DNA from: Eumeta japonica
Lineage: Eukaryota; Arthropoda; Insecta; Lepidoptera; Psychidae
Length of the DNA stretch: 64,000 nt
Assembly: GCA_005406025.1 (NCBI GenBank)
Contig: BGZK01001421.1
Span: forward strand, 91,963 to 155,962
Direction of reading: 5' to 3'
Shown here one piece after another: positions 22,991 to 35,525 of the stretch. The notes below the pieces were generated by a model. That model worked only from the letters and a program-made list of their open reading frames with translations. It was not told the DNA's origin and did no database searches. The position numbers and the translations under genes were made by a program. Numbering within the stretch: the first letter of the stretch is position 1; each line of letters starts with the position of its first letter.

Positions 22991-25785
22991 CCTAATCCGG
23001 ATCGTGCGTATGCCACAAATAGATTTCCTTGGCATGTTTACATTGAATTCGTTGTTAGACGTGGACCAACGCATGCTACAAAATATATTAAGAATTGACT
23101 ATATTCTCAACGGATGTGGGTTTAGATTCTCTCATATCATATTTGCTGCATGCACAATCACTTACTATCATTTACACATTCGTTTAATGGCTTTTCTGTC
23201 AGTCCACTTTCGTTTTTGCTGTTATACGCCTGTCACAACCTTCGGTTTAGAGTAGGCACCGCACCTTTTTAAAACAGATCGCTTTGCTTCTTGCGATTAT
23301 ACACATTTTAGTGTTCATCAAAAATGTGCATAATTCAAAGAAGCGGACGGATTTTTTTTGCCAAATTCTAATCTGACAGTGAATGTACAAGAGAGAGTTA
23401 GCGCAGTGCTTAATATGATCGGTTTCAAACAAGCGAAAAGTACCGGGTTCCAACAAGGTTGTAGATATGTAGCGCAATCTTTTACGATTTAACTATTCCG
23501 TCGATCGTTGATAAGATCTCTGCGCGTAAACCGAAATATGAATTGATTCTTACTGTTTTTATTCACTCTTCGTCGCTGTCAGTGGACAAACGTCGTTGTG
23601 GTTAATTTTGGAAATTTGGCTGCTGTTAAAGTATATGGCCGTTTTGAATGTCGTCTCAAGACGACATTGAAAACATGCTAAATATTAAATTAATTTAACA
23701 GAAAAAAAATTATTGATTTCCTTATTTTAATGTGAAAATGTCGTCTACTACTAAAAAGCCGTTTCTTGAAATCGTAGCAATCATTCGCGGTGTTCATATT
23801 GGAAAAGATGTGTAAAAATCTATTCGGAAAATGTACAGAAAATTTTCTAAAATTCGAGAGCACCGACCGAACAACTGTCGAGTACTAAGTCGATCGTATG
23901 AAATGTAGATATGTACTATTACTTTGTACTGCATAAGAATTTGCATTATTGAATAAAATTGTAAAAAATTAGTTGCGTCACATGTTACCGAGATGCTCAG
24001 GGGTGGGTGCTTGGAAACCTATAACACTAAGTTTAACTAAGCTTAAGTTCCCGTCCCGCACAAAAATTCCTAGTGTTAGCATTCTTTGTGGTTTTATATC
24101 CTTAAACTAGGAAATAATTAATTGTTATTATTATTTGTTTTACAAGGGCGCTATAAACACTTTTGCAGAGAGTGCATTTCCATTGCATTTTTAAACTTTT
24201 TTTTATACCTAAATTTCAGAACCGTAAGTAAGTGCAGGAGCTAAGGCTCCATTATTCCTATGCAAGCTTGCAAATAAATAGCATGGTGGTTTTTTATGTA
24301 ATTATCGCAACATGTAATAAAAAAAGGTGATCAACTGTGAAATACTTATCTATGGTGTAAATAGTACATAATTGCTGACATTTCGTTGCACTAATTTTTG
24401 TGCTACCAATTGACACAAGCAATGTTTTTATCAATTAAAATCATTTACTTAGTGTGCAGTAATATAAAGAGATGAAAATGGAATAATCTTTACCATAGAA
24501 AAAATTAAGAAAATAATAAATTCAATAAAAAAAATATGTGTTTTGCACAATTAACACACGGTAGAAATTAAACTTCAAAAAAGGAACCTACTAGAGAATA
24601 AGATGAATATAGAGTATCAGGAGTAGGATAATTGTAAGATTTATTTTTTACAATATTATTGCCCAATTCAAAAGTTGTTTTACGTTTTAACGAGGTTTTA
24701 CATGTGATATATGAGCAGTAAGAAATAAAAATTAAATTCATTGATTAGATAATACTAAAGGATAATTTTTACTTGAAAAAAGATAAGAAATATTAGAAAA
24801 TATTTTACTCACGTAAAACGCTCGGATGTGAGCAAGTATTGTATACAGTGTGCAAAATAGATGCATACCAACACTTGCTCTCTCGCTTTAGCTCGGCAAT
24901 GTACTGGGGCGCAGAAAAGTACAACGCTTAACTAGACGAGAGTGGGGAGGCTACGAATGTATTCGATCTTATTCTCTGGTTGCTCAATCACGTATATTTA
25001 TGTGTCTGTCTTTGTCGTGACGTATTTTCGTTTCATCGAGTTTCAAATCACAATGATTCTACAGATGTTTTAATTTAAAACTTGTTCATGAAAGACTATT
25101 TAAAATCCAATAATATTAAGAATATTAAATTTATCTATGGCTGTATGCACAGTTCGTTAAGTAAGAATAAATATATATATGTCACATATGGCTGATGATG
25201 ATGATAAATATAAAGAAAACCGTGAAATTAGAATATCAATTATAAGAAAACCGTGACGATAAATGTATTTACTACTTCGGCAAACTGTAGAAGAGGGGTG
25301 TTTTTGACATTCAAAGACAGCGTGCTAATATGCCTGATCATGTGTACAGTGATACTATGTTAAACTTCCTATTGATAATCTGAAAATCATAGGCTAATGT
25401 GACCAAATCGTATAAAATACAACATCGCAGTTGTTGTAGTCTGAATAAATAATTTAATTAACGAATAATTATAAAAGAAAAAACTGCCATAAAATTGTCC
25501 GATTTAAAACTAGATATTTTAGTAATGTAATTAGAAAAATACAATATATACAATCTATACACGGACAAATGTCACTAAATTAATATAAATTATTGTCAAA
25601 TGTTTGTTACACATGTTCCAGTTATTATTATAGCTAGATGCCTACAAACAGCCAGCGAGATTATCAACTTGTAGACAGCTAGAAGTCCAACACGCCGATA
25701 GCCAGATTAACTAACAATTTCATTCGGAATAATACTTACAAATAATATTATATATGAAGCGAAGAAGTGGTGCGAAACTAGGAGC
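22991..25785. other. Gene-free AT-rich stretch
   Basis: No recognised genes. Frames at 22986-23255 (plus) and 23247-23477 (minus) are not protein-like. A short inverted GAGCAAGT/ACTTGCTC pair occurs around 24831-24880. Confidence 0.5.
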
Positions 25786-26100
25786 GGACGTTTAAAGGAC
25801 AGTCAGTGTTGGTTGTCGATTCCGCCGGGAGGTGCGGCGCTCGAGCCCGATAACTTTCTTCGGCGGACAAAGTTTGATTGGATCCCGATATCGGTTCGGC
25901 GGCGCGCCGGTTAGCGGAATGATTAGTCTTATTTCATTACATCGCGCTAACTTTCCGCCCCGACTTCAATACTCATCGGGAAAAAGGTATTAGCGACGAT
26001 AACTATACCGCGGTAATGCTTAACGTTAGGCGTGATGATGTCACGTAGTACGACAGCTATGTAATTATCGCGACGTAATTTACAAGTAACACCGTTTGGA
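25786..26100. other. GC-rich non-coding island 4
   Basis: GC-rich, non-repetitive, no credible frame. Includes GGCGGCGCGCCGG (25899-25911) and several TAAT cores. Candidate regulatory element by the same reasoning as island 3. Confidence 0.4.
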
Positions 26101-26127
26101 TTGAGCCACGGTAGAGACCACCGTGAG

Positions 26128-26192
26128 AGGTGGTAACTCAGTGGTCGGGAGGGTTGCCTTCAGACTAGAAGGTTCGGGTTCGAATATTACCA
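26128..26192 (+). mobile_element. tRNA-derived SINE head, copy 2
   Basis: GGTGGTAACTCAGTGGTCGG with GTTGCCTTCAGACTAGAAGG and a B-box GGGTTCGAATA (26176-26186). The arrangement and wording GTTGCCTTCA-A are shared with the copy at 20813. Immediately followed by a different repeat at 26200. Confidence 0.6.
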
Positions 26193-26199
26193 TAAGAAT

Positions 26200-26990
26200 G
26201 GAAAATTTTGCTTTGTAAAATTTTCGTTAACTATATCTCTCGAATGAACTAACCGTTTTTAATGCAGTTTGCGACGATCGATGTTGTTTCTTTTTTAAAA
26301 AACTAGTTAGATTTTAGAATATATCGGTAGAATAGCTTTGAAAAATAATCCAAAATAATGACTTTTCTAAAATTCAAATTTTCAAATCGTCCGATTATGC
26401 AGTTTGCAACAGCCAATCCACCTGGTTATCGAAAAGAACTGATTAGATTTTGGTACCGATCGGTAGAGTAGCCTAAAAGTTATTTCAAAAAGACATTTTA
26501 TTCTATAAACTTTATTTTTGAGAATCTTCAAAAATTAACAGGCGAAACAGATTCGAGATTTCAAGAAATCTAAGTTGAGTGGATCTCTTTCGAATGTCGC
26601 AAACTACCTTCCGTTTTGAAAATGGGGGTGAAAACAGTAACTTTCCAATTTTATATTCATATCGGGAAGAAAAAAAATATATGAGGGTATGTCTTAAAAG
26701 TGGGGCGCAAAAAGTTTATGCAGGAAAAAAAATCGCAATAACTAACACACTCTTTGCTTTTCCTTTTGTTAGCCTCCAACACAAACAAAGGGGCCTTATA
26801 ATTTTAACGTGTTTATATGTGCATCTGTCTGTGGTATCTTAGCTCCCAAACGGCTGAACTGATTTCGATATAGTATTTTTTTTTGTTTGAAAAATGACTG
26901 GGATCGAGAGTGTTCTCAGCTAATGATTTAAAAAACTGTGTCCAGGCGTTCGATGATTCGTTCAAAGTTAGTTATTTTTTAGTGATAAAT
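26200..26990 (+). repeat. Dispersed repeat with internal 135-bp tandem duplication
   Basis: ATGCAGTTTGCGAC at 26262 recurs as ATGCAGTTTGCAAC at 26397 (135 bp), each followed by a similar TTAGATTTT...CGGTAGA-TAGC block. The 3' part (TCTGTCTGTGGTATCTTAGC then TCCCAAACGGCTGAACTGAT at about 26827-26866) is of a type widely seen in lepidopteran repeats. No coding capacity. Confidence 0.6.
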
Positions 26991-26999
26991 AGATGTGAT

Positions 27000-27774
27000 G
27001 GACGAGGGCGGGACGACACCCTCGCAACGCCGACTGTCGGTGACCTGAATGGAAAGACACGTGCAGGCAGATGTTTTTGATGTTTGTTTCTATGTTAAAA
27101 CCTTTTCAGAACAAAACAATTTAAAACTTAGACTTAACGATTAAATACTATACTCTTATCATTTTTAGTTGCATTATGTTACTTTACTTGGATAAATAAG
27201 TAATTTAAGGTTTAAAACGTATTATTTATTTAATTTTTAAAAGTTTATGTGCAGAAGGTTTTTAAAGGTATGAACGTAAGAGGTAAATTGTATTGTAAAT
27301 TTTCAATTTGAGTTTCATTAATAGAAATTTGTTGTCGATTGCATAAAAAACCCTATGCAGCCGGATGACATGTTTAATGCACCGGTCGTTGTACGTGAAA
27401 ATTGAAAACGCATTGAGGAAAAGAGAGGAGTATACCTGATAATGCGACCACATGGAACACAAAAAAAGAAATACCTCTTTTTTCGTCTTACGTGAATGTA
27501 ACGGGTGAATGGGTCCAAATTTGATAGTCGGTTTTTTAATGCGAAAAAAAAATGCATGAAGTCGAACGCGATAAACGGAACGGTCGCTATAAGCGTTCCA
27601 TTTATTTACGGTATTTGCGAGTGGTGAAAACGACGTATAAGGCTTCAATAACATTGCATAATCATTACAGCTTATGTCGACTAAGAGTACCTCATCCTGG
27701 TACTTCATAGAGCCTTTAGTGAAGCTTCTTTTGTGATATATAGTGGTGACCCACAACGGCGGATCTACAAAATA
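27000..27774. other. Gene-free stretch with an unrecognised long frame
   Basis: A 164-codon minus frame at 27262-27756 is the second longest in the window, but it shows no family motifs, has long homopolymer-driven Phe/Lys runs, and is not called as a gene. Confidence 0.4.
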
Positions 27775-27960
27775 TAACGCGAGATTTTAACTTCACCACA
27801 ACCCCGGCGTTGCTAAGGCGGGCGGGCGGTGGGCTGCGGCGGGCGAGCGTTAAGCCGAGTGTGCGTTTTCAGATTTCAAACGCGATACGTATTCTGTTTC
27901 TAGAGACGCGTCATAAACGGAATTGCCCTCTCAGGAGCAGCTATCATTAATATGCCCGTT
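27775..27960. other. GC-rich non-coding island 5
   Basis: A short CpG-rich block centred on 27800-27860 (GGCGGGCGGGCGGTGGGCTG), no credible frame. Confidence 0.4.
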
Positions 27961-28584
27961 TAGGTAATTGTTTGGTTGTACAGACGAATTGAATAAATGG
28001 TTTTTAATCTTAATTTTGGTCAAAATTTTGTCGTTGCACAATTCGCAGAAGGAAAACGGAACAATAACGCTGCAATAAGTCATTAGTCAGGAGAAATAAA
28101 AAAAAAATCCGGAAATCCACTTATTGACAACATGTAACTTAAATAGTTTTGGTAATAACATGCTGACAGTCCAAATTACTTAGAAGTTTATAATGTACAT
28201 CATTTAAATTTTATGTCATTATATAGATATAAGTTTCTCTACCACAACCTCCTTTTCAATTAATTTTTAACTATAAATCATTTTTGCAAGTTAGTCAATT
28301 TAAACATGGCTTTCTATTAAGAGGTTATTAATTAATAAATTTTAATAAATACCGTTATTATGTAACGGTATTTGTGTTTATATAATATCTTCTATTTCCA
28401 GCCCCCTCTTTGTTAACATAAAATTTTAAACTTTAGTTCCGTTCCCGCCATATTTTCATTGTAAAAATGATAATACCAAAGCTTCCTGCACTTTGGACTA
28501 GGGTTGTGGAAGGGTATGCCTCTCCAGTGGGGCACAAAAGTTTAACACAAAAACAACAACAAGTACTAGTGACTCTCTTAGGGT
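27961..28584. other. AT-rich gene-free stretch
   Basis: Nothing recognised apart from the flanking microsatellite. Confidence 0.5.
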
Positions 28585-28586
28585 AT

Positions 28587-28631
<45 letters not shown>
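28585..28631. repeat. (AC)n(AT)n microsatellite
   Basis: A short AC run followed by about 37 bases of alternating AT. Confidence 0.95.
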
Positions 28632-28634
<3 letters not shown>

Positions 28635-28834
28635 ATACAAACAAGGCTTTGTAGTGTTAAGAACAAAAAGATTAAAATTATTCTGTTAGTTTTATGTTTT
28701 CTAAAAACTAGAAACAGTTTCCGTGTTTTTGTATGCATATGATAAAAGAGGCCTGCGGAACATCAGTAAAAACGAGAAAAAGGTTTTTTATTCTATTAAC
28801 GATCTCTAAACGTCACGTGTTCGATTTCAGCCGT

Positions 28835-29235
28835 TGCCATCCCGCGAAGCGAGACAGACGTTGATAACGTGGAAAAATTGAGGCGTCCAATATGGAGATA
28901 TCATCGGAAGGGGCGGCCGACAGGGTCAGGTGTAAGCGGGGTCGAATAAAAAAAAAACGAATGAGAAAATTGTTTTGGAAGCGCCCCTCCCCGCCGACTC
29001 AGCCCGCCGGCGCCGGCCGTAGACGCGCCCGTAATAATTTGCCGGATGTGGGACAGTCCCCACTCGAATTGGCCTATTTTGCCTTCGCTGCCCGGAATTC
29101 GTTGGACACTTCATCCCGTTTTTTTTTTCTTTTATCCTATTATGTTTGGAACGTGTGCGAGGCGGGAGTCCGACGAGTCTCGGGTGTTCGTTCTTCTCCG
29201 GCTCTCGCGCTGTGTTACCGGACATAATTCAGGTA
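28835..29235. other. GC-rich non-coding island 6
   Basis: GC-rich at 28890-29060 and 29150-29215. Frames on both strands (28892-29227 plus, 28926-29225 minus) are basic and low in complexity, as GC-rich DNA gives by chance; none matches a known protein. Candidate regulatory element or unassigned exon. Confidence 0.4.
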
Positions 29236-30854
29236 CAGAATGCGCGTTGTAAGAATTGATTTTTTCCATTGAGGCTGCCTGCCGCTACTTTTTTCCGTGT
29301 CTCCTTCTAGACAGAGTTTCACTGTGACAATAATTTTAACGATTAATAATTGTCGATACAAACTGTGTCGGTTATTTCGTTATTTATTGACGTCGCATTA
29401 AAATTATGTGCCTCGCCCAAAGTAGCGACAGCCATTCATTAACATGGCATAGCGACACAAAACGTGTCTTATCTGTTATGGATCGTTATTTGTGTATGAT
29501 ATTCTTTATAAGGATATATTTTACAGATGATAATTACAAACGAGTTGTCAGTACGTCGCTTTCGACTTGCAAGGTATTGGATTTGAACTCCGATAAACAT
29601 ATATGCAATATGATCATATAAACGGCACAGCGCATTGTCATAAAAAATGTTTTGTTTCTCATATCGACACGTTATGTAATGAATAAGTGATAGAACGTCA
29701 AAGTTTATTGAATACAGTGAAACTTGAGCAAATCTGTTCTCTTGGCAAACTTGTTCGCCATCGGATAGTGTGGCGTGTTCCCCCAATGTGATAACGTTTC
29801 TAAAATATATACGTATAAAACTTTTGTGGTGGTTTTAAAATACTATATTCAAATAGAGATCTAATTTTAAGGTTATTACATACGAAATGTATAATTTCAT
29901 GAGGTTCGTGTCTTAGATGTGTTACGTCAGACTATAAACACGTAATCATAATTGCTATTAGCCACTAAACGGTAAACTGCAGTGAAAAATAGAGGTTTTG
30001 TAAAAATGAGCGAAATTAATTTCTTTCTCGGATGAATTCAAGTCTACTTCAGACCATCGGATGATCATCGATCTGACCGGCCATTCTCCTCGACGTTATG
30101 ATCCTATATCATAGCATCTACCTAGACGGTCTAACTTTTTGCGAATGAGTTCTTTTTTATAGCAATTTAGAAGGGTGCGCGCGTGCGAGCCAATAATGAA
30201 TGGCTGGTCACAGCGGTTCATGAACCCTCGTAACCGAAGAGCAGTCACCGAAGCAGTGTCGGCCTTTTTGGTTGGAATAGGATATCTGATGGAGGGCGTA
30301 TTGGACCGACTAAGGAGACTAAGAAGGAAGTGGCGTGATGGAAATATAATAAAAAAATAGAAGTGAGAGTGGGCCACCGCAACTTTCACTCACTAGACGA
30401 AATACAATAGTGAAGCTGTTACTACACGTCCGTATTCTACAAATATAATAGTCTGGTGTCTCACTGGTCAAGCCGATTTATTCTTTGGTATTAAAAGTAC
30501 CTTACAAATTTTATACTAAATAATAAATCGTTGCTTACAGTTGTTAAGGACGACTTACCGTTTTGCCACAAAATGCTTTAGTTTTTAAAATTTTCAGTAA
30601 GCTTGTTTAACTTTAAAACTATGATAGAATTATTTTTCCCTATCGCAACCATCATCAGTGCTTTGACTTTAAGCGTGCGAATAAAGGGGATGTAATCTTG
30701 CTATAATGAGGAGGACGTGGTTATGAGAAGTGGTGCAGGTTACTATGTAGCTCGGAAAAATATTGATAGGATTGTATAGCCAAGCAACTTACGTGCAACG
30801 TTTATCATGCAATAGGAGGCAGGTAAGCTAAGTAGAAGTTACATAGTGTGTAAA
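29236..30854. other. Gene-free stretch
   Basis: A more mixed-composition part (30160-30380) has open frames on both strands, but none is recognised. No repeats identified. Confidence 0.45.
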
Positions 30855-31280
30855 TATTACTAGATTTTGCCCGCGGTTTCGCCCGTGAGGACACAGAATG
30901 AATTTCTTCATTTTGTATATTGACCTATCTCTTTTTAGATAATGTTCCTGATCTCAATTCTATTTTAGTTTTAAATTTCTGTTTCATCGTCAGTCCTGAT
31001 TCTTATCTCCTTCTCAATTACCGAAAATTCATTATTTTGATTACACCCGTTTTGCAATTTCACCCGAGTAGAATACTATTCTTATTCTACAGTGAACATA
31101 GTAATTGTTTTGTTCATTTGCATAGGTGTGATAATTACATAGGTGTAATAATTACTATATTACTTGTGTAATTACCCGTTTACGTGCGATCCCGAGCGCG
31201 GTGTCACTTTAGTTCCGGTTCCGGTATCGTTCTTGATTTGAAATCCGGTCCCGCTCTCGGTTCTGATTCGTTTCGGTCCG
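30855..31280 (+). repeat. Dispersed repeat with degenerate CCCGGT-rich body, copy 1
   Basis: Head ACTAGATTTTGCCCGCGGTT, then TTTCGCCCGTGAGGACACAG and AATGAATTTCTTCATTTT. The body, especially 31190-31275, is a degenerate array of GATCCCG / GTTCCGGT-like words. Related copies are at 41985-42175 (minus) and 48470-48725 (plus). No coding capacity seen. Confidence 0.6.
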
Positions 31281-31615
31281 TGGCTCCAAACTTCCTCCCG
31301 GTCTATAGAGATTCAACTTCGACAACTGACCTCCCCCATTGTTAGACTGCTAAACTGAATTTGATTTTGAATTAGTACGAAGAGCTGTGTCAATTCATAC
31401 GCCAGTTACGTCAACTTGGTTTGCTTTGTTACTGCAATTGCAAAATAAATTTTTAAATTACGTAAAATTTATCTTTCAAAAATACGAGGAGTATGTCTTT
31501 ATTCTTGAGATCACAAAAAAACGCATGCGTAAAATTGGATCGAAGTCGAGTCAAGTGGATTTCGCGATTGACTTGCATAAAGAAATACAGTTGCGTCATT
31601 ATAGATCAATTTACT

Positions 31616-31679
31616 GCCTTTTCTGTCCAGTTGTTTCTCGCTGTCTTTAAGATAGCGGGCGGGTTAAGACAGAAAAGGC
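31616..31679. repeat. 12-bp stem inverted repeat
   Basis: GCCTTTTCTGTC (31616-31627) and GACAGAAAAGGC (31668-31679) are perfect complements with a 40-base loop. Lies just upstream of the LINE remnant at 31684. Confidence 0.7.
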
Positions 31680-31683
31680 GATA

Positions 31684-32050
31684 AACAGAGACAAGTGAAG
31701 AAAAATGGAGGAGGCCTTTATTCAGTAGAGGGGTCCTAAGTGACATTAATAAAAATTGTCAACAAATAATAATAATTAATATAATACATTAATAAATTAA
31801 ATACGAAATCTCTTGTGTAAAATAATAAATTAATTAATTAAAATTCAATATTAAAATATGTGGCATATAATATTTATATGTTAAATAAAAATAAAATAAA
31901 TGATAAATTAAATTTTATAGTAAGTAAAAATGTAATAATTAAATGTTAATCAAATCAAATATTGTAAATAAATTTGTAGACGTATATATTTTATTGTATT
32001 TGCATGTTATTAAGGAATAAAAAAAGGCTTTAATAATAATAATAATATTA
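31684..32050 (+). mobile_element. LINE 3' end: ORF2 C-terminal remnant plus (TAA)n tail
   Basis: 31684-31743 reads NRDK-stop-RKMEEAFIQ-stop-RGPK-stop. This resembles the end of lepidopteran non-LTR polymerase ORFs (form DRERWK-LEEAFTQ-RG), with TGG changed to TGA and CAG to TAG. It is followed by about 285 bases of AT-rich 3' UTR and a terminal (TAA)n run (32031-32048), the usual tail of such elements. Upstream coding sequence is lost, as in 5'-truncated insertions. Confidence 0.55.
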
Positions 32051-33258
32051 ATTATGTACCAGTATGACTTATAGTAGTTTCCTTCGCACAGACGTAAAAC
32101 CTGTTCAGTTTACTCGTTTCCTTCAAAAATGGGTAATAAAAAATCAGATAAAAATAACGAAACCTTAGACACGTAAGCAATGTCGAAGGAAAGACTTTCA
32201 TGCTCTTTGCCATTTTAAAAAATCGCCTTTAGCACTTAACGTTAATTTAACTTTCTCATAATAAAAGAATTTTTAGAATCAGGAAAGCCTTCAGTTCTTC
32301 AGATTATCCTTAACAAAAAAATCAAAAGAAAATGAAAAAGTTAACCTTTTTGTATTACGCCGTCACTTCTACCTTAATGATAATGTTTCTTGTCTGCTTT
32401 GAGAATTCTAAATATTTCAGCTCCTACTTTAGGAGAAAACTTACACTCTTAACAGAAGGAAATTTCTTTTGTAAAGCGAAACTGTCGTCCACGTAAGCAT
32501 CTTCTAAGATACTTATACTTAACGCTATCATCGGTTAGAGACTCATGCTTATCGGCCTGGATCCCGTCTAGACGAAAATTTAAAGAAAATTAAGCGTGCG
32601 GTACATTGCGGGTCTTATATCGTAATCACGAGTAAAAGGAGGGGTCCAGCCCAGCGCTCGATAAAGTTCAATCAGGGCGACGGCCGCCAGTGAGTTACGG
32701 TCACGGCGCGTCGGCGACATTGCACTTCGAATGTTAACGACCTTCTACAGGAAAACGGGAGACCTTCTGTAAGTGGTCCAATGTGTAGTTTGAATTTTTT
32801 AAATATTATAATATTAAATATTTTAATATTATATTTAATAGTTCTGTCGCCGTTGATTTGTATCACGTGGCTTGGTTATTTGTTTATTATTTGCAACTTC
32901 TTGCTTGTTTGCGTAAAGTAGATAGATATCGTATTTTAGGTGCTAGCTTGAGCAATGTTAAATAAAGAAAAGTATATATTTTGAATTGATTTTTGTACAT
33001 TACTGTACGATAATCGCGTTCGGATAGCTGTGGCACTTCGGTTGGGGTGCAATGTTTGCAAGCTACATTTGTGCATTTGTGGCTCGACCGTATATAGAGG
33101 CTAATCGTTATCATGAGCTGAGGTGTAGATATAGCTCTGGTAGGTGCACTACTCTGAGACGAATTTTCTGTGCTGACATGTTTGCAGCGTCCCATTAAAA
33201 TAACTCGAAAACAGCAGTCTCCGGGCGCATTTTCCGCCAAACGAAAATATGAAAAGTC
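32051..33258. other. Gene-free stretch with GC-raised segment
   Basis: 32550-32720 is moderately GC-rich and non-repetitive (AGTGAGTTACGGTCACGGCG near 32690), similar in style to the other islands. Minus frames at 32672-32866 and 32887-33240 are unrecognised. Confidence 0.4.
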
Positions 33259-33483
33259 TTGGTGAACATATACCTAATTATCCCAGTCGCCTTCAAAAGA
33301 GAAGGCTCTTTGAGCGATGGGACAAAATCCTATATAAGGGATTTGGGCCGGAGACCTTGGGACTGTGACCCTCGTGCTGGACTTCACCTGCTCCAGATCC
33401 TACCCGAGGCCATTCAAAGCGACATAGAAGCGCAAGCGACTTTTGGGTTATGGCAGATCCGCAATGGCATATTCGGAATATAA
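33259..33483 (+). other. Unrecognised protein-like open frame
   Basis: A 74-codon frame whose second half (LLQILPEAIQSDIEAQATF, GLWQIRNGIFGI-stop) has more balanced composition than surrounding DNA. It has no recognised domain, no signal peptide and no clear 5' limit. It may be a transposon-derived fragment or chance. Reported only because of composition. Confidence 0.2.
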
Positions 33484-35324
33484 ATTCCAACCATTTTGTC
33501 TTGTTGTTTTTAATTATTATTTAATTACCTAATACTTAATTAATTTTTATGTATACATGTAATAAAATCGTAAAAAATTAAAAATGTAAAACACAATAGT
33601 TACATCAAAAAAAAAATATGAATATATATTGAGTTAGTTAGATTTTGAATGCTAATTAGTAAAATGTTTACTTCTTAAATACGTTACAAAAATGTTTACA
33701 CACACGCACGCACGCACACGAAGGTACACACATCCATGCACACACATATACACAAACATATATTAATATAAATATTAGAAAAATAGTATACCGATCTCAA
33801 TTAAATTATTTACTCTTTAAAAATGAATTTGTTATTTTTTTACAAATTTGTATTTTTCTCCTATTTTTTGAGGAAAATTTGTTTATTAATTTCACCATTT
33901 TTTGTTTGAAAATTATTTTTAGACTTCCTATTAAATAATTTTTGTTGGTTAACAACTATTGCGTCCAAACACCTGTTTAGACACAATAGCCGTTATTTCT
34001 CAATGTAATGTACAAACACCTGTGAATTATTCAAAGAATTTCTTATTTCCTTATTATAGGACAGAAATATAGGTTAAATGTTCCATACCCGACCAATGTA
34101 AATGAATGTTAATTCAAAATCTTTAATGTGATTTGGTCATAGACGCCATAAGTGATTATTGCCATTTTGAACAGTAATTATACCTAACCACGTTTTTTTA
34201 GAACATGTACATTATACCTAATTTTACTATAATTAAATAATGATGTATTTTACTTGAATATCCGTTTTAAGTCAAGAGCAAAACGTGACGAAGGAGCCAC
34301 GGAATTTTATTGCTGAGTGTAATGCACCATCGAGTGCATATCTGTCTTTACGGCATATGAAAAATTATATAAATTTAGACATGAATCTAATTAAAGGCCC
34401 AAGGAAAAGACCCGTTGACCTTTTCGACGATGACACGATAATCATTAATTAAATTAACGTCTGCTACAAAAAAGTACTCACTTAAGAAATAATTAATTAC
34501 GAGTTACAGTTTGTTAGTCGAAATTCAAGACTTTATTTGTAACTGTTACCATTTTACCTTCAACTTGCCTTCAGCCGGTTATGCGATGAAGATCAAATCC
34601 CGATACAACGAAAGGGGTGTGGTAATGGATAGTCTGTAGGTCTGTAGGTTTCTTAACTTTGCAGCTCAAAGGGGGGGGGGGTTATAAAAGGATTAGGTAG
34701 CCTATCAGCTTACAAGCAACCTACAGTCATGAAGGGGAAAGCAGGGATTGTGAGTGGATGCTATATGCTGTAATCATAAGCTGCGGGTACGCTGTAGTTT
34801 TGGTAAAAGTTAGACGGTGACAATATCGATTTAAAATCATGGACAATCCTTACCCCATATAATATATGAAAAAATACAAACACGATGAAAGAAAATAAAT
34901 TAATTTACAGATTCATTTCATAGCTTTGTTATGTATATTCAGTGTTGATTTAGTACGTATTTATCTGTACATCGTAAAATAGGTGTTTTAGATCGTAATG
35001 TTTTGCCGCTCTAAGCGAATAAGGAAAGTTTAAATGTATTTTAGCGATCCCGTGTAAGCTTTGTTTTTTATTTATTACATATTCAAATCTCTAAAAAACG
35101 ACTTCAAAAAATACCAATACATTTTACGAATCGAATAACCGTAATTAAATTTCTGACAATTGTGGCAAATATACCGATCTACCAGCGCACGCGTTTTCAT
35201 CGTAGGTCGAAAGCAAAACTAACGATCGTATTGTGCACAAGCAAAATTATTTGTAATCATTTGAATTGAATTATATGGAAGCAATTTTTCACTTTCATGA
35301 AGAGTTTAGTACGCGGACAAACAT
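33484..35324. other. Gene-free AT-rich stretch
   Basis: Contains a CA/CGCA-type simple repeat at 33697-33765 and an 11-base G run at 34671-34681. Nothing else recognised. Confidence 0.55.
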
Positions 35325-35525
35325 CGCGCGCGAGCTAATAGCGGTGAGGAATTATCGAGTAATGTAATAAAGCGCGCACTAACTTGCGGCTTGCGGCTTC
35401 GGGCATCCGCTCCTGCTGTGCGCCAGATAAGTGAGAACGAGAAAAGTTAGACCGATATCGGCCCCCCCTCGGGCTAACGCGCTCCGAGACCTCTCACTCC
35501 TCGTACAGGTCTAACGGAAATGTTG
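35325..35525. other. GC-rich non-coding island 7
   Basis: GC-rich, non-repetitive, without credible frames. Starts with CGCGCGCGAGC and includes a direct TTGCGGC doublet at 35383-35397. Confidence 0.4.

Noticed and set aside
27262..27756. 164-codon minus-strand frame, second longest in the window
   Set aside because: No signal peptide, domain or motif recognised; Phe/Lys-rich runs come from A/T homopolymers; a second overlapping frame on the same strand is also open. A conservation test would decide.
28433..28742. Frames on both strands with IYIYIY runs
   Set aside because: Translation of an (AT)n microsatellite.
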